A stretch of DNA of 64,000 nucleotides from a virus. Shown here piece after piece: positions 9,915-17,624 of this stretch. How positions within the stretch are numbered: the stretch's first letter is position 1; every line of letters starts with the position of its first letter. The notes beneath the pieces are model-generated. The model worked only from the letters and a program-made list of their open reading frames with translations, did no database searches and was not told the origin of the DNA. The position numbers and the translations under genes were made by a program. Where the stretch lies: the IMG/VR virus record IMGVR_UViG_3300021354_000450, positions 1-64,000 of that record. One strand, written 5' to 3'.

Positions 9915-11961
9915 ACAAATTTTAACAAGTCCATGGACCGCATTAATTACTTTGGCATTAATATTAAGTATTAGAATATCTGACCCTTCATTTGTAGAAT
10001 CAGTTAGATTAAGGTATTTTGATACATTAATTACAAGTAAAGAACAAACTGAAAACAATATTGTTACAGTCAACATTGATGAAGAATCATTAACAAAATA
10101 TGGACAATGGCCTTTCCCTCGCGGAGAATATGCTAAAATTATCGATGACTTATATTCAAAAAATGCAAGTTTAGTTGTTTGGAATATTCTTATGCCAGAT
10201 ACTGATCGTAGCAAGCAAGATGAAAAACTTGCAAAAGCATTTTCAAAATTTCCAGTTGTTTTAGGAAATGTTCCTTCACAACAAACAAAAAATCAACCAG
10301 TTGCACCTGGTAGTGTTGTTATTGGATCTGAATTTCAAAATCGTATTGTACAATATCCTGGACTTATTGCAAATATTCAAACATTAGAACTAAATGCAGC
10401 AGGTATTGGGACAACTAATACACTTCCTGAAATTGATGGAGTTAATAGACGTATTCCGCTTATTGTTTCTGTTAATGACCACATTTATCCGAGTTTGTCA
10501 ATAGAAACTGTTCGTGTTGCTGTAGACGAATCAACAGTTCAAGTAAAGTTAAATGAATTAGGTGTTGAAAAACTTAGAATACCAGCGATTGGTCCGATTG
10601 ATACAGATAACCTAGGACGTATTTGGATTGACTGGAGTCAACAACATCAATCATATAGTTTAGAACATTTACCAGATAGTCTTGAAGGTTCGATTGTTAT
10701 TGTCGGAACAAGTGCAGCTGGTTTAGGCAATCCAGTTCCGACAAGTATCGGAAGTGTTTGGCCTCAAGATATGCAAGCAACTGTTATTGGTACAATGCTT
10801 AATAAAGTAAATATTCAACGTCCTTATTGGGCCGATGCTGCTGAAGAAGGAATATTACTTGTTGCTAGCTTACTTCTTTTATTTTTAACAAGATGGATTT
10901 ATGTCGGATTAGCAAGTACAATCATTCTTACAGTTGGTGCAGTTGTGGGAAGTAAATTTGCATTTACTGAATATTTGTATTTGTTAGATGCAACTGTATT
11001 AGTTGGTGGAATTGTTCTTGTTGCGTTACATGCATATGGTGTTAAATTTGTAAGTGAATTTCTACAAAAACAACAAATTAAGAAACAATTTGGTAGTTAT
11101 GTTAATCCTACAATTGTTGAAAAGTTACAAAAAGATCCTAGCTTAATTAAACTAGGAGGAGAACGTAAAGAACTTTCAATTGTAATGACAGACCTTAGAG
11201 GTTTTACAACACTAGGAGAATCGTTTGGTGATGACGTTGAAGGACTGACTCAAATAATGAACGATTATATGACAGCATTAAGTGTACCTGTTTTAAAAAA
11301 TGATGGAACACTTATTAAATTTATTGGTGATGCAAGTTTACATGTGCATGGAGCTCCTTTAAACGATCCTGATCATGCAATAACCGCTGTTAAAACTGCA
11401 CAACAAATGATTAAAGCAATTGATGAATTTAACGTTGAACTAACAGCAAAAGGTCGTCCGCCAGTTGGTATGGGTGCAGGTGTTAATACAGGTGAAACAC
11501 TAATCGGAAACATTGGTTCAAAAGATAAGTTTGGATATGATGTATTAGGTGATAGTGTAAGTACTGCTGCACGGTTAGAAGGTCAAACTAAATCTTATGG
11601 TGTTTTGTTAATTATAGGTCCTAAAACAAATGAACTTGTTAAAGATAAAATATTTACATTAGAACTTGATAATATTGCTGTTAAAGGTAAGACAATTGGA
11701 TTAAGAATATATACTCCATTATTAACAGAAGATGTTGATTTAGAATCTTATGAAGAAAGCAGAAAATTTCATAATGAAATGTTAGACGCTTATCGTAACC
11801 AACAGTTTGATGAAGCAATCAAAATGTCAAGACTCCTTATGAAACATTTTGATGGTCAAATGGAACATAGCTACGAGCTATGGATCGAAAGATGCGAACA
11901 AATGAAGAAAACAAACCTACCTATGATTTGGGATGGAATTTTTAGAGCCACATCAAAATAA
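9889..11961 (+). CDS. CHASE2-domain class III adenylate/guanylate cyclase
   Basis: A 690-residue membrane enzyme. A first membrane segment (about residues 13-30) is followed by a periplasmic CHASE2 sensor domain (about 35-310), three membrane segments (about 320-385) and a cytoplasmic class III cyclase domain (about 425-600). Metal-binding Asp residues are visible in VMTDLRGFTTL (about 433) and KFIGDASLHVHG (about 476); the Lys of KFIGD fits purine recognition. In GDSVSTAARLE (about 553) the usual catalytic Asn of VNxAARLE is Ser, while the Arg is kept, so activity is uncertain. It would make cAMP or cGMP in response to an extracytoplasmic signal, and closes the curli operon. Confidence 0.9.
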   Translation: MKNPKLILRQILTSPWTALITLALILSIRISDPSFVESVRLRYFDTLITSKEQTENNIVTVNIDEESLTKYGQWPFPRGEYAKIIDDLYSKNASLVVWNILMPDTDRSKQDEKLAKAFSKFPVVLGNVPSQQTKNQPVAPGSVVIGSEFQNRIVQYPGLIANIQTLELNAAGIGTTNTLPEIDGVNRRIPLIVSVNDHIYPSLSIETVRVAVDESTVQVKLNELGVEKLRIPAIGPIDTDNLGRIWIDWSQQHQSYSLEHLPDSLEGSIVIVGTSAAGLGNPVPTSIGSVWPQDMQATVIGTMLNKVNIQRPYWADAAEEGILLVASLLLLFLTRWIYVGLASTIILTVGAVVGSKFAFTEYLYLLDATVLVGGIVLVALHAYGVKFVSEFLQKQQIKKQFGSYVNPTIVEKLQKDPSLIKLGGERKELSIVMTDLRGFTTLGESFGDDVEGLTQIMNDYMTALSVPVLKNDGTLIKFIGDASLHVHGAPLNDPDHAITAVKTAQQMIKAIDEFNVELTAKGRPPVGMGAGVNTGETLIGNIGSKDKFGYDVLGDSVSTAARLEGQTKSYGVLLIIGPKTNELVKDKIFTLELDNIAVKGKTIGLRIYTPLLTEDVDLESYEESRKFHNEMLDAYRNQQFDEAIKMSRLLMKHFDGQMEHSYELWIERCEQMKKTNLPMIWDGIFRATSK

Positions 11962-12294
11962 TTAACTTTCACTAGCGGCAGCAGATTTTGTGTCGTCGCT
12001 AGTTTCTGTTTTATTAATTCTAGAATTAATTTCTTTTTCAGCTTCGACTCGTTCGTATTCAATAGTTTTACCACGTAAATGTAATACAGTATTAACTTTT
12101 TGATTTAATCTAATAAGATCATTATCTAACATACGAATACGATCAATTAGTGCAATTAATACAGTATTTGCGTCACTTATAACCGGTTTTACTTCTTTTG
12201 TAGCCCATTCCCATACATATTTGATAATAAAACCCATACCTACTGCCATTACTATAGGAAAGCCGTATTTGTTTACTAATTCTACAATATCCAT
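11962..12294 (-). CDS. Small membrane protein with coiled coil
   Basis: A 110-residue protein with one N-terminal membrane segment (residues about 10-30), then a helical, probably coiled-coil, stretch and a Ser/Ala-rich tail. It resembles the protein at 12704-12985 in layout (membrane helix, then a helix with heptad-like RIRMLDNDLIRLNQKVN), suggesting duplication or a common fold. It converges on the cyclase gene with no spacer. A holin, spanin-like or membrane-anchoring role is possible; no family is recognised. Confidence 0.65.
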   Translation of the reverse strand: MDIVELVNKYGFPIVMAVGMGFIIKYVWEWATKEVKPVISDANTVLIALIDRIRMLDNDLIRLNQKVNTVLHLRGKTIEYERVEAEKEINSRINKTETSDDTKSAAASES

Positions 12295-12326
12295 TCTATA
12301 TCCTTGATAAATTCACGTGCTTTCAT

Positions 12327-12560
12327 TTATTGATCCGTTCCCTTTTCTTTGTTACTTGTTTCTGTATGATTAAGAGTTAAAATTTTCTTTGCAATCTCAC
12401 TTCCGCCTACAACGGCCATGTAAACTAAAAGCAATTCCCAACTATTTGCATCATGTGCTGTTGTTAGTACAATATAAGTTGATACACCGTATGCGATATG
12501 TGTCCATAACTTTGAACTACTTGGTTTTCCTGTATGCGAATCGATAAATAAAAATTTCAT
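12327..12560 (-). CDS. Small two-helix membrane protein, holin-like
   Basis: A 77-residue protein: a polar start (FIDSHTGKPSSSKLW), two probable membrane helices (HIAYGVSTYIVLTTA and LLLVYMAVVGGSEIAKKIL), then a charged tail. This layout is common in phage holin-like proteins and in small T4-like marine phage proteins of unknown role. A GAGGATAAC ribosome site precedes the ATG. It lies within a run of four small membrane-protein genes that could be a lysis cassette. Confidence 0.6.
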   Translation of the reverse strand: MKFLFIDSHTGKPSSSKLWTHIAYGVSTYIVLTTAHDANSWELLLVYMAVVGGSEIAKKILTLNHTETSNKEKGTDQ

Positions 12561-12564
12561 ATCG

Positions 12565-12720
12565 TTATCCTCTTACATAAGAAAGAGGTAATTCAATATG
12601 CCATCTTTCATATCCAATTTCTATTCCAAATACAATTCCAACAATTAATCCAAATATAACAGCAATAAAAAGTTCAGGTGTGGACCAAACCCATTTTTTA
12701 TAATTAGTCTCTTCGCGCAT
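12565..12720 (-). CDS. Tiny single-helix membrane protein
   Basis: A 51-residue protein with one strong membrane helix (LFIAVIFGLIVGIVFGIEIGY). I chose the second of two adjacent ATG codons (12720) because GGGAAGA then sits at a good distance; 12723 is possible. It overlaps the upstream gene by about 17 bases. Function unknown; membrane or lysis role inferred from context only. Confidence 0.5.
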   Translation of the reverse strand: MREETNYKKWVWSTPELFIAVIFGLIVGIVFGIEIGYERWHIELPLSYVRG

Positions 12721-12985
12721 CATTCTTCCCGTCAGCACGAGCAATACGATCAACGTCAGGTTTTAAACCAAGAGCATTTGATACGATTGTATCTATTCTT
12801 ACAACATCATGATTCATCGTTTTAACACGGTTATCTAATGCGGTAATGATTCCAGCCATGCCTTTGATTGATCCTAATACACCTTGTAACAGTAGTTTGA
12901 TAGTTAGATACACAAAGTATCCACCTGCTAATGCTGCTGCTACAGGCATGCCAAGATCGCCTATAATTTTAAAGATATCACCCAT
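12704..12985 (-). CDS. Small membrane protein with coiled coil
   Basis: A 93-residue protein: a glycine-rich membrane segment (residues about 10-40) followed by a helix with regular hydrophobic spacing (ALDNRVKTMNHDVVRIDTIVSNAL) and a charged tail. It parallels the protein at 11962-12294. A TGGAGTAGACA ribosome site precedes the start and a GTAAATA box lies further upstream on this strand, hinting at late expression. Function unknown. Confidence 0.6.
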   Translation of the reverse strand: MGDIFKIIGDLGMPVAAALAGGYFVYLTIKLLLQGVLGSIKGMAGIITALDNRVKTMNHDVVRIDTIVSNALGLKPDVDRIARADGKNDARRD

Positions 12986-13064
12986 TGTCTACTCCAGAAA
13001 AAGTTTATTGTATTTACTGGGTAGATAACGATTAATATCTATGCACTTAATTGTATTATTTTTC

Positions 13065-14006
13065 TTACCAGATAAAGTTTTGTTTATAATAGTCTACTAT
13101 TTTTGCAAGTTCGATGTTAAAGTTTGCTTCAGTTTTCCATCCTAACGCTTTGAGTTTGCTATCATCAATTGCATAACGAACATCTTGCCCTAATCGATTA
13201 AGTGGTGTGATATAATTTTCAACATCTGTTCTTCCATTATATAATTCTAATATCTTTTTTACAACTGTTAAATTATCAATTTCATAATTTCCGGAAATAT
13301 TATAAATCTCATTAACTTTCCCTGAATTAATAATAGTAATAACAGCATTAGCAGTATCTTCAGCATGTAACCAAGTACGCACAGGAGTACCATTATTATG
13401 TAACTCTATATTCTTACCTACAGTTAGATACTTAACTGACTTTGGAATAAGTTTTTCAACATATTGTCCAATGCCGTAGTTATTAGTAGGACGTACAATA
13501 ACGTACGGTAAGTCAAATGTACGAGCCCAAGCAAGTACTAACATATCTGCCGCGGCCTTTGTAGCAGAGTACGGATTACTAGGTTTAAGCAAATCTGTTT
13601 CAGTATGGAAGCCACTAATAATATCACCGTATACTTCATCTGTTGAAAAATGTAGCAACACTGGCATTTTAATCTTAGGTTTTTGATTAATCAATTTTAG
13701 TATGTGATGAATACCGTCAATGTTCGAATGTACAAAATGATCCGAACGTTCAATTGAGTTATCAACGTGTGTCTCTGCGGCTGTGTTAATAAAGTAATCG
13801 CAATCGTATAACATTTCTAAATCGTTAATGTCGCTTTGAATAAATTTAAAGTTAGTATATTCTTTAAACTTAGATAAGAATTGAATGTTACTAGCATAAG
13901 TTAATTTGTCTACACCGATTACATACCACCCAAGTTCCAAACATTGACGAGTTACGTGTGTTCCTATAAATCCTAAACAACCTGTTACATATACGATTTT
14001 TTTCAT
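13065..14006 (-). CDS. dTDP-glucose 4,6-dehydratase-like SDR
   Basis: A 313-residue extended short-chain dehydrogenase. It has the NAD-binding GCLGFIGTHV near the N-terminus, DKLTYASN and AAETHVDNSI that are typical of dTDP-glucose 4,6-dehydratase (RmlB), the catalytic STDEVYGD stretch and the YSATKAA active-site YxxxK. The enzyme makes a 4-keto-6-deoxy nucleotide sugar, the entry to most deoxy sugars. It is the last gene of the minus-strand sugar cassette and overlaps the upstream glycosyltransferase by 4 bases. The nucleotide carried by the sugar (dTDP or CDP) cannot be fixed by eye. Confidence 0.85.
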   Translation of the reverse strand: MKKIVYVTGCLGFIGTHVTRQCLELGWYVIGVDKLTYASNIQFLSKFKEYTNFKFIQSDINDLEMLYDCDYFINTAAETHVDNSIERSDHFVHSNIDGIHHILKLINQKPKIKMPVLLHFSTDEVYGDIISGFHTETDLLKPSNPYSATKAAADMLVLAWARTFDLPYVIVRPTNNYGIGQYVEKLIPKSVKYLTVGKNIELHNNGTPVRTWLHAEDTANAVITIINSGKVNEIYNISGNYEIDNLTVVKKILELYNGRTDVENYITPLNRLGQDVRYAIDDSKLKALGWKTEANFNIELAKIVDYYKQNFIW

Positions 14007-14890
14007 ATTACTCCTTTGTAAATAAAATTTTGTAAACTATCTAGATTATCCACAATCCACTTAGGATGTGTTTCCTCTGTAATTTCTACTTTCTGTAATG
14101 CATAATCATGAAACAGTCTTGCTACTGCTTCTTCTTTAGTTGTATGATCAAACTTTGTTTTCATTCCAGAATATACGTCTCTAGAATGTGCCCAACTACG
14201 TTGTTTCTCTAGTACAAGTTCTCCATCAGTTGGATCTAAGAAAGTAAAGTGCCATCCTGCGTTAAGTACAGCAGGGTGTGTACTAATACTTGCTTGACGA
14301 ATAGTTGAAGGCATAATCAACTTAAAGTTGCTGTATTCAGTTAATGTTCCGACCATATGTTGCGTCCAATGCTTGTGCAATAAATTCATTTTATAAGCAT
14401 AGATATAAACTTGCAAAAAGAAAATAGGACGAAGACCGCGATTATCTCTAAAATTCTTATCAGCAAATGCCGGCAAGCAACTTTCAAAAGCAGACTTTCT
14501 TAAAAGTTCATCTAGACACGAAATATAAACAATGTCGTCATCCTGTGCACCTATTTCTGCCAATACCTGTGTTATGTAGTTGTGCTGAAAATGATCTCTT
14601 TTCCAGTCCATAGGATTTGGCGTATGCTGATATGCTTCTAAAGTATGCTGATCGAGTAAATGAGGATACTTAGGCATTTCTGTAGCAAAACTTTCAATAC
14701 ATCTGTATTCAATTTTACTAGCATAGGGTTTAAACCTCTCGTGATCAAACTTAGGTTGTTTTGGTAATCCTGTGTGCGTTTCTGCAGCTTCAACTACAAT
14801 AAACTTGTCAACAAAATCCCAATGAGATTTAAGTCTAATCTCATATAGATCATTTTCATTTAAAAACATACAGCAATCATATACTGCCAT
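14003..14890 (-). CDS. Glycosyltransferase family 17-like
   Basis: A 295-residue protein matching the GT17 family (N-acetylglucosaminyltransferase-like), with the characteristic N-terminal DCCMFLNENDLYEIRL, the FIVVEAAETHTG block and DDIVYISCLDELLR. GT17-like genes are frequent in marine phages and in surface polysaccharide clusters. It would add a sugar to a glycan in the cytoplasm. It lies between two nucleotide-sugar SDR genes with overlapping or touching ends, so it belongs to the same transcript. Confidence 0.8.
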   Translation of the reverse strand: MAVYDCCMFLNENDLYEIRLKSHWDFVDKFIVVEAAETHTGLPKQPKFDHERFKPYASKIEYRCIESFATEMPKYPHLLDQHTLEAYQHTPNPMDWKRDHFQHNYITQVLAEIGAQDDDIVYISCLDELLRKSAFESCLPAFADKNFRDNRGLRPIFFLQVYIYAYKMNLLHKHWTQHMVGTLTEYSNFKLIMPSTIRQASISTHPAVLNAGWHFTFLDPTDGELVLEKQRSWAHSRDVYSGMKTKFDHTTKEEAVARLFHDYALQKVEITEETHPKWIVDNLDSLQNFIYKGVI

Positions 14891-15697
14891 TCAACCCTCT
14901 GTAAAATATTGTTTGATACTTTCTTTGATGCCAACTAAGGGCAATCCAACGACAGCTAATTTCTCTCCACTTCCGGTATAGTTTATATTGCTAACACTTT
15001 GGATATTTACTGTTGTAGTAACTCCGTGTGCCTGACGGAACATTTCAAGTAGCTCACTAACTGTATTCTTTTTTTGATAAACACAGTTAATGTCCTTCAT
15101 TGGCTCATTGTTACTATTTAAGTAATGTGAAACTACCTGGAGGAAATCTTGGAGACCAAAGTAATCTACTTGTCTATCGATTATGTCAATAGTTTTTTGT
15201 TGTGTAAATCTACTGAATAATCTACGAGGTAATTCCTTAACTCCAAAGCAACTAAACAATCTAAGATTGTAGAAGCCTTCTTTACCTAAACATAGTCTAG
15301 CAATTACATTCTTACTGTATCCGTAACTGTCTTTTGGATTAACTTCTAAGATGCGTTCTTCGGGAGTATTGTCTAAGGAATCTTCTCTGCCAAATTCACT
15401 GCCGCTGGCAATATTAATAAACCGATTGAATAAATGACTGTTATTATAAAAGTTTAAAAACACATTCAAGTTGTTTTGAATGTCTTCATAGCACCGATCT
15501 TCAGCACGGTCATTGCTAGTCATTGTAGCACAGTTGATTACTACATCGGGGCGATTAGTAGTAAGCCATTCAGTGACTTGAAGAAAATTAGTAAGATCTA
15601 CGTCTTTTCTAGTGACAGATATTTTTTCGCAGTTTTTTAAATTACGAACAAGATATCCGCCAATAAAACCACTTCCACCTAAGACTGCTACTCGCAT
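14891..15697 (-). CDS. NAD-dependent epimerase/dehydratase (SDR)
   Basis: A 268-residue extended SDR with GGSGFIGGYLV at the N-terminus, VINCATMTSND, and a YGYSKN active-site YxxxK-type motif. It looks like an RmlD/epimerase-type reductase of nucleotide sugars, somewhat short for the family. Its substrate is not predictable by eye. The stop of the aldolase gene overlaps its start by one base. It could reduce the 4-keto group of the branched or deoxy sugar made by the cassette. Confidence 0.8.
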   Translation of the reverse strand: MRVAVLGGSGFIGGYLVRNLKNCEKISVTRKDVDLTNFLQVTEWLTTNRPDVVINCATMTSNDRAEDRCYEDIQNNLNVFLNFYNNSHLFNRFINIASGSEFGREDSLDNTPEERILEVNPKDSYGYSKNVIARLCLGKEGFYNLRLFSCFGVKELPRRLFSRFTQQKTIDIIDRQVDYFGLQDFLQVVSHYLNSNNEPMKDINCVYQKKNTVSELLEMFRQAHGVTTTVNIQSVSNINYTGSGEKLAVVGLPLVGIKESIKQYFTEG

Positions 15698-16737
15698 TAT
15701 ACCAACGTTAAGTTAGATCCTGCTACATTTTCTTTTGCGGCAGCAAGTTCTTGTGCTACTTCAAAGATTAAACTTTCTTGTCCGGCAACTGCTTTACGCT
15801 TTCCTAGTTCCATAAAAATGTCTCTAGGGTCTACATTGTAATCTTTTGCCGCAGTCGCAACGTGTTTAGCAAAGCCAGAAAATACTCCACTTAATCCACT
15901 AATAATAGACATTGGGCTACTAAACGGCGGAACGGGATTAAACTCTTTGCCAGCAAGATCAGCCGCATCAAGCAACTTGTACAAGTCGATACCTGTATGA
16001 TAACCTAAACGATGTAGCACAGCAATCAATACTTCTAATTGTGTATTACCTGCGCCGGCACCAAACCCACGGATACTGGCATCAAGGATAGAAGCACCGG
16101 CACGGATAGCGGCAACGCTATTAGCAGTACCCATACCTAAATTGTTGTGGCCATGAAACCCAACTGGAATGTCAAGTCCTTCAACGAGTGCTGTAATACG
16201 TGCAGTAACGTCCTCTAGGAAGTATGTTCCTGACGAATCCATAATCACTAATGCTTGAGCACCGTAGTTCTGCATCTTGCGAGCTTCTTCTACAAGTTTG
16301 TCAATACTGGCCATGTGACTCATCATTAGAATACCATATGCTGTTTTATTTGCTTTACGAACATACTCAATATGACGTTGGCAAATGTCTGCTTCAGTGA
16401 CATGTGATGCTACTCGAAATACATCAACCCCTAAATCAATTGCTTTGATTAGATCTCGCTTGATTGTAGCAAAGCCTGGAATAACGTGCATTGACAAGTT
16501 TGCGTTCTTTAAGTTTTCACGAGCAATAGTAATAATTCTTTCATCGCTTACTAATGCTTCGCCAACTAGCATAGAACTTGCGCCAAGCCCGTTTCCGTGT
16601 CCTATTTCTATGTTTGGCACTCCCGCGGCATCTGCTGCAATACAATACTTACGAATGTTGTCTTCGGTTAGTTGATGACGAACTGCGTGATTGCCGTCTC
16701 GTAAAGTAGGATCGTGAATAACAATGTGTTTGTTCAT
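15697..16737 (-). CDS. 4-hydroxy-2-oxovalerate aldolase-like
   Basis: A 346-residue DRE-TIM aldolase. The start HDPTLRDGNHAVRHQL is the family signature (catalytic Arg-Asp and metal-binding Asp), HGHNNLGMG holds the metal-binding His pair, and SIRGFGAGAGNTQLE is the usual C-terminal block. The enzyme splits or forms 4-hydroxy-2-oxoacids using pyruvate and an aldehyde. It is paired with the acetaldehyde dehydrogenase that normally forms a channelling complex with it. In this surface-sugar setting the pair is more likely to provide a carbon unit for a sugar than to degrade aromatics; that is inference. Confidence 0.92.
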   Translation of the reverse strand: MNKHIVIHDPTLRDGNHAVRHQLTEDNIRKYCIAADAAGVPNIEIGHGNGLGASSMLVGEALVSDERIITIARENLKNANLSMHVIPGFATIKRDLIKAIDLGVDVFRVASHVTEADICQRHIEYVRKANKTAYGILMMSHMASIDKLVEEARKMQNYGAQALVIMDSSGTYFLEDVTARITALVEGLDIPVGFHGHNNLGMGTANSVAAIRAGASILDASIRGFGAGAGNTQLEVLIAVLHRLGYHTGIDLYKLLDAADLAGKEFNPVPPFSSPMSIISGLSGVFSGFAKHVATAAKDYNVDPRDIFMELGKRKAVAGQESLIFEVAQELAAAKENVAGSNLTLV

Positions 16738-16738
16738 A

Positions 16739-17623
16739 TTAATGTTTCCTTGCTTGAGCCATTAGCTCTAATACTTTAATTGCTGCACAGTTAATAATAT
16801 CTAAATTACCTGCATACTGTGGCAAGAAGTCTCCTGCGCCAAGAACTTTAACAGTTACAATAACTGTATCGTCTTTAACGATAGGTGGAACTAATAGTTG
16901 ATATCCGGGAACATATTTGCGAATTGTTTCAACCATGTCGTTTACTGATTCTGTAATACGTGCCAAGTCTGGATTTTTAATCTTGGCGTAGATAGTTGTG
17001 TCCATATCAATCGGAGGACTTGCTGGATTAAGGATTAAGATTGCCTTACTACGTTTGGCACCACTGAACTTACGTAATGCTTCTTCTGTGGTGTTTACAT
17101 ACTCATCTAAGTTTTGTCTAGTAGCAGGTCCAGCACTTAATGAAGCAATACTAGATGCGACTTCAACATATTCAATATTTTTGTGAACACGGGCTAGAGC
17201 CGCCGCAATAGGAACAGTAGTTTGGCCGCCGCAGGTAATCATATTGACATTAACAACATTATCATTTCCCCATGTGCCTGTAGCAAGTGCTGGTACACAA
17301 GTTTCCCCTAGTTTAGCAGGAGTCATGTCGATGACTGGTTTGCCTAATTCTTTTAGTACCCGCCAATGTTCGACGTGTGCTTGTGCAGATGTGCAGTCAA
17401 CAACAATATCGCAAATACTAGGATTATTAATAATTGCTTGAATGCCTTGATCTGTAATAGGTACGTTTAGTGACTTAGCACGGAGCATACCTTTCGAGTC
17501 TAATGTACGTCCGGCAAATAAAGTACAAACAAGATTTTCAGATCTTGTAATCTTAATTAAAAGATCTGTACCAATATTGCCTGTACCTATAATTGCTATT
17601 TTAACTTTATCGTGAGTAGTCAT
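16739..17623 (-). CDS. Acetaldehyde dehydrogenase (acylating)
   Basis: A 294-residue enzyme of the MhpF/BphJ family. IAIIGTGNIGTDL is the NAD-binding start, MITCGGQTTVPI contains the catalytic Cys, and the C-terminal LGAGDFLPQYAGNLDIINCAA matches the family. It interconverts acetaldehyde plus CoA and acetyl-CoA. I chose the ATG at 17623, one base after the stop of the ThDP gene, over an upstream in-frame start that would overlap that gene. It sits next to its usual aldolase partner. Confidence 0.92.
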   Translation of the reverse strand: MTTHDKVKIAIIGTGNIGTDLLIKITRSENLVCTLFAGRTLDSKGMLRAKSLNVPITDQGIQAIINNPSICDIVVDCTSAQAHVEHWRVLKELGKPVIDMTPAKLGETCVPALATGTWGNDNVVNVNMITCGGQTTVPIAAALARVHKNIEYVEVASSIASLSAGPATRQNLDEYVNTTEEALRKFSGAKRSKAILILNPASPPIDMDTTIYAKIKNPDLARITESVNDMVETIRKYVPGYQLLVPPIVKDDTVIVTVKVLGAGDFLPQYAGNLDIINCAAIKVLELMAQARKH

Positions 17624-17624
17624 A

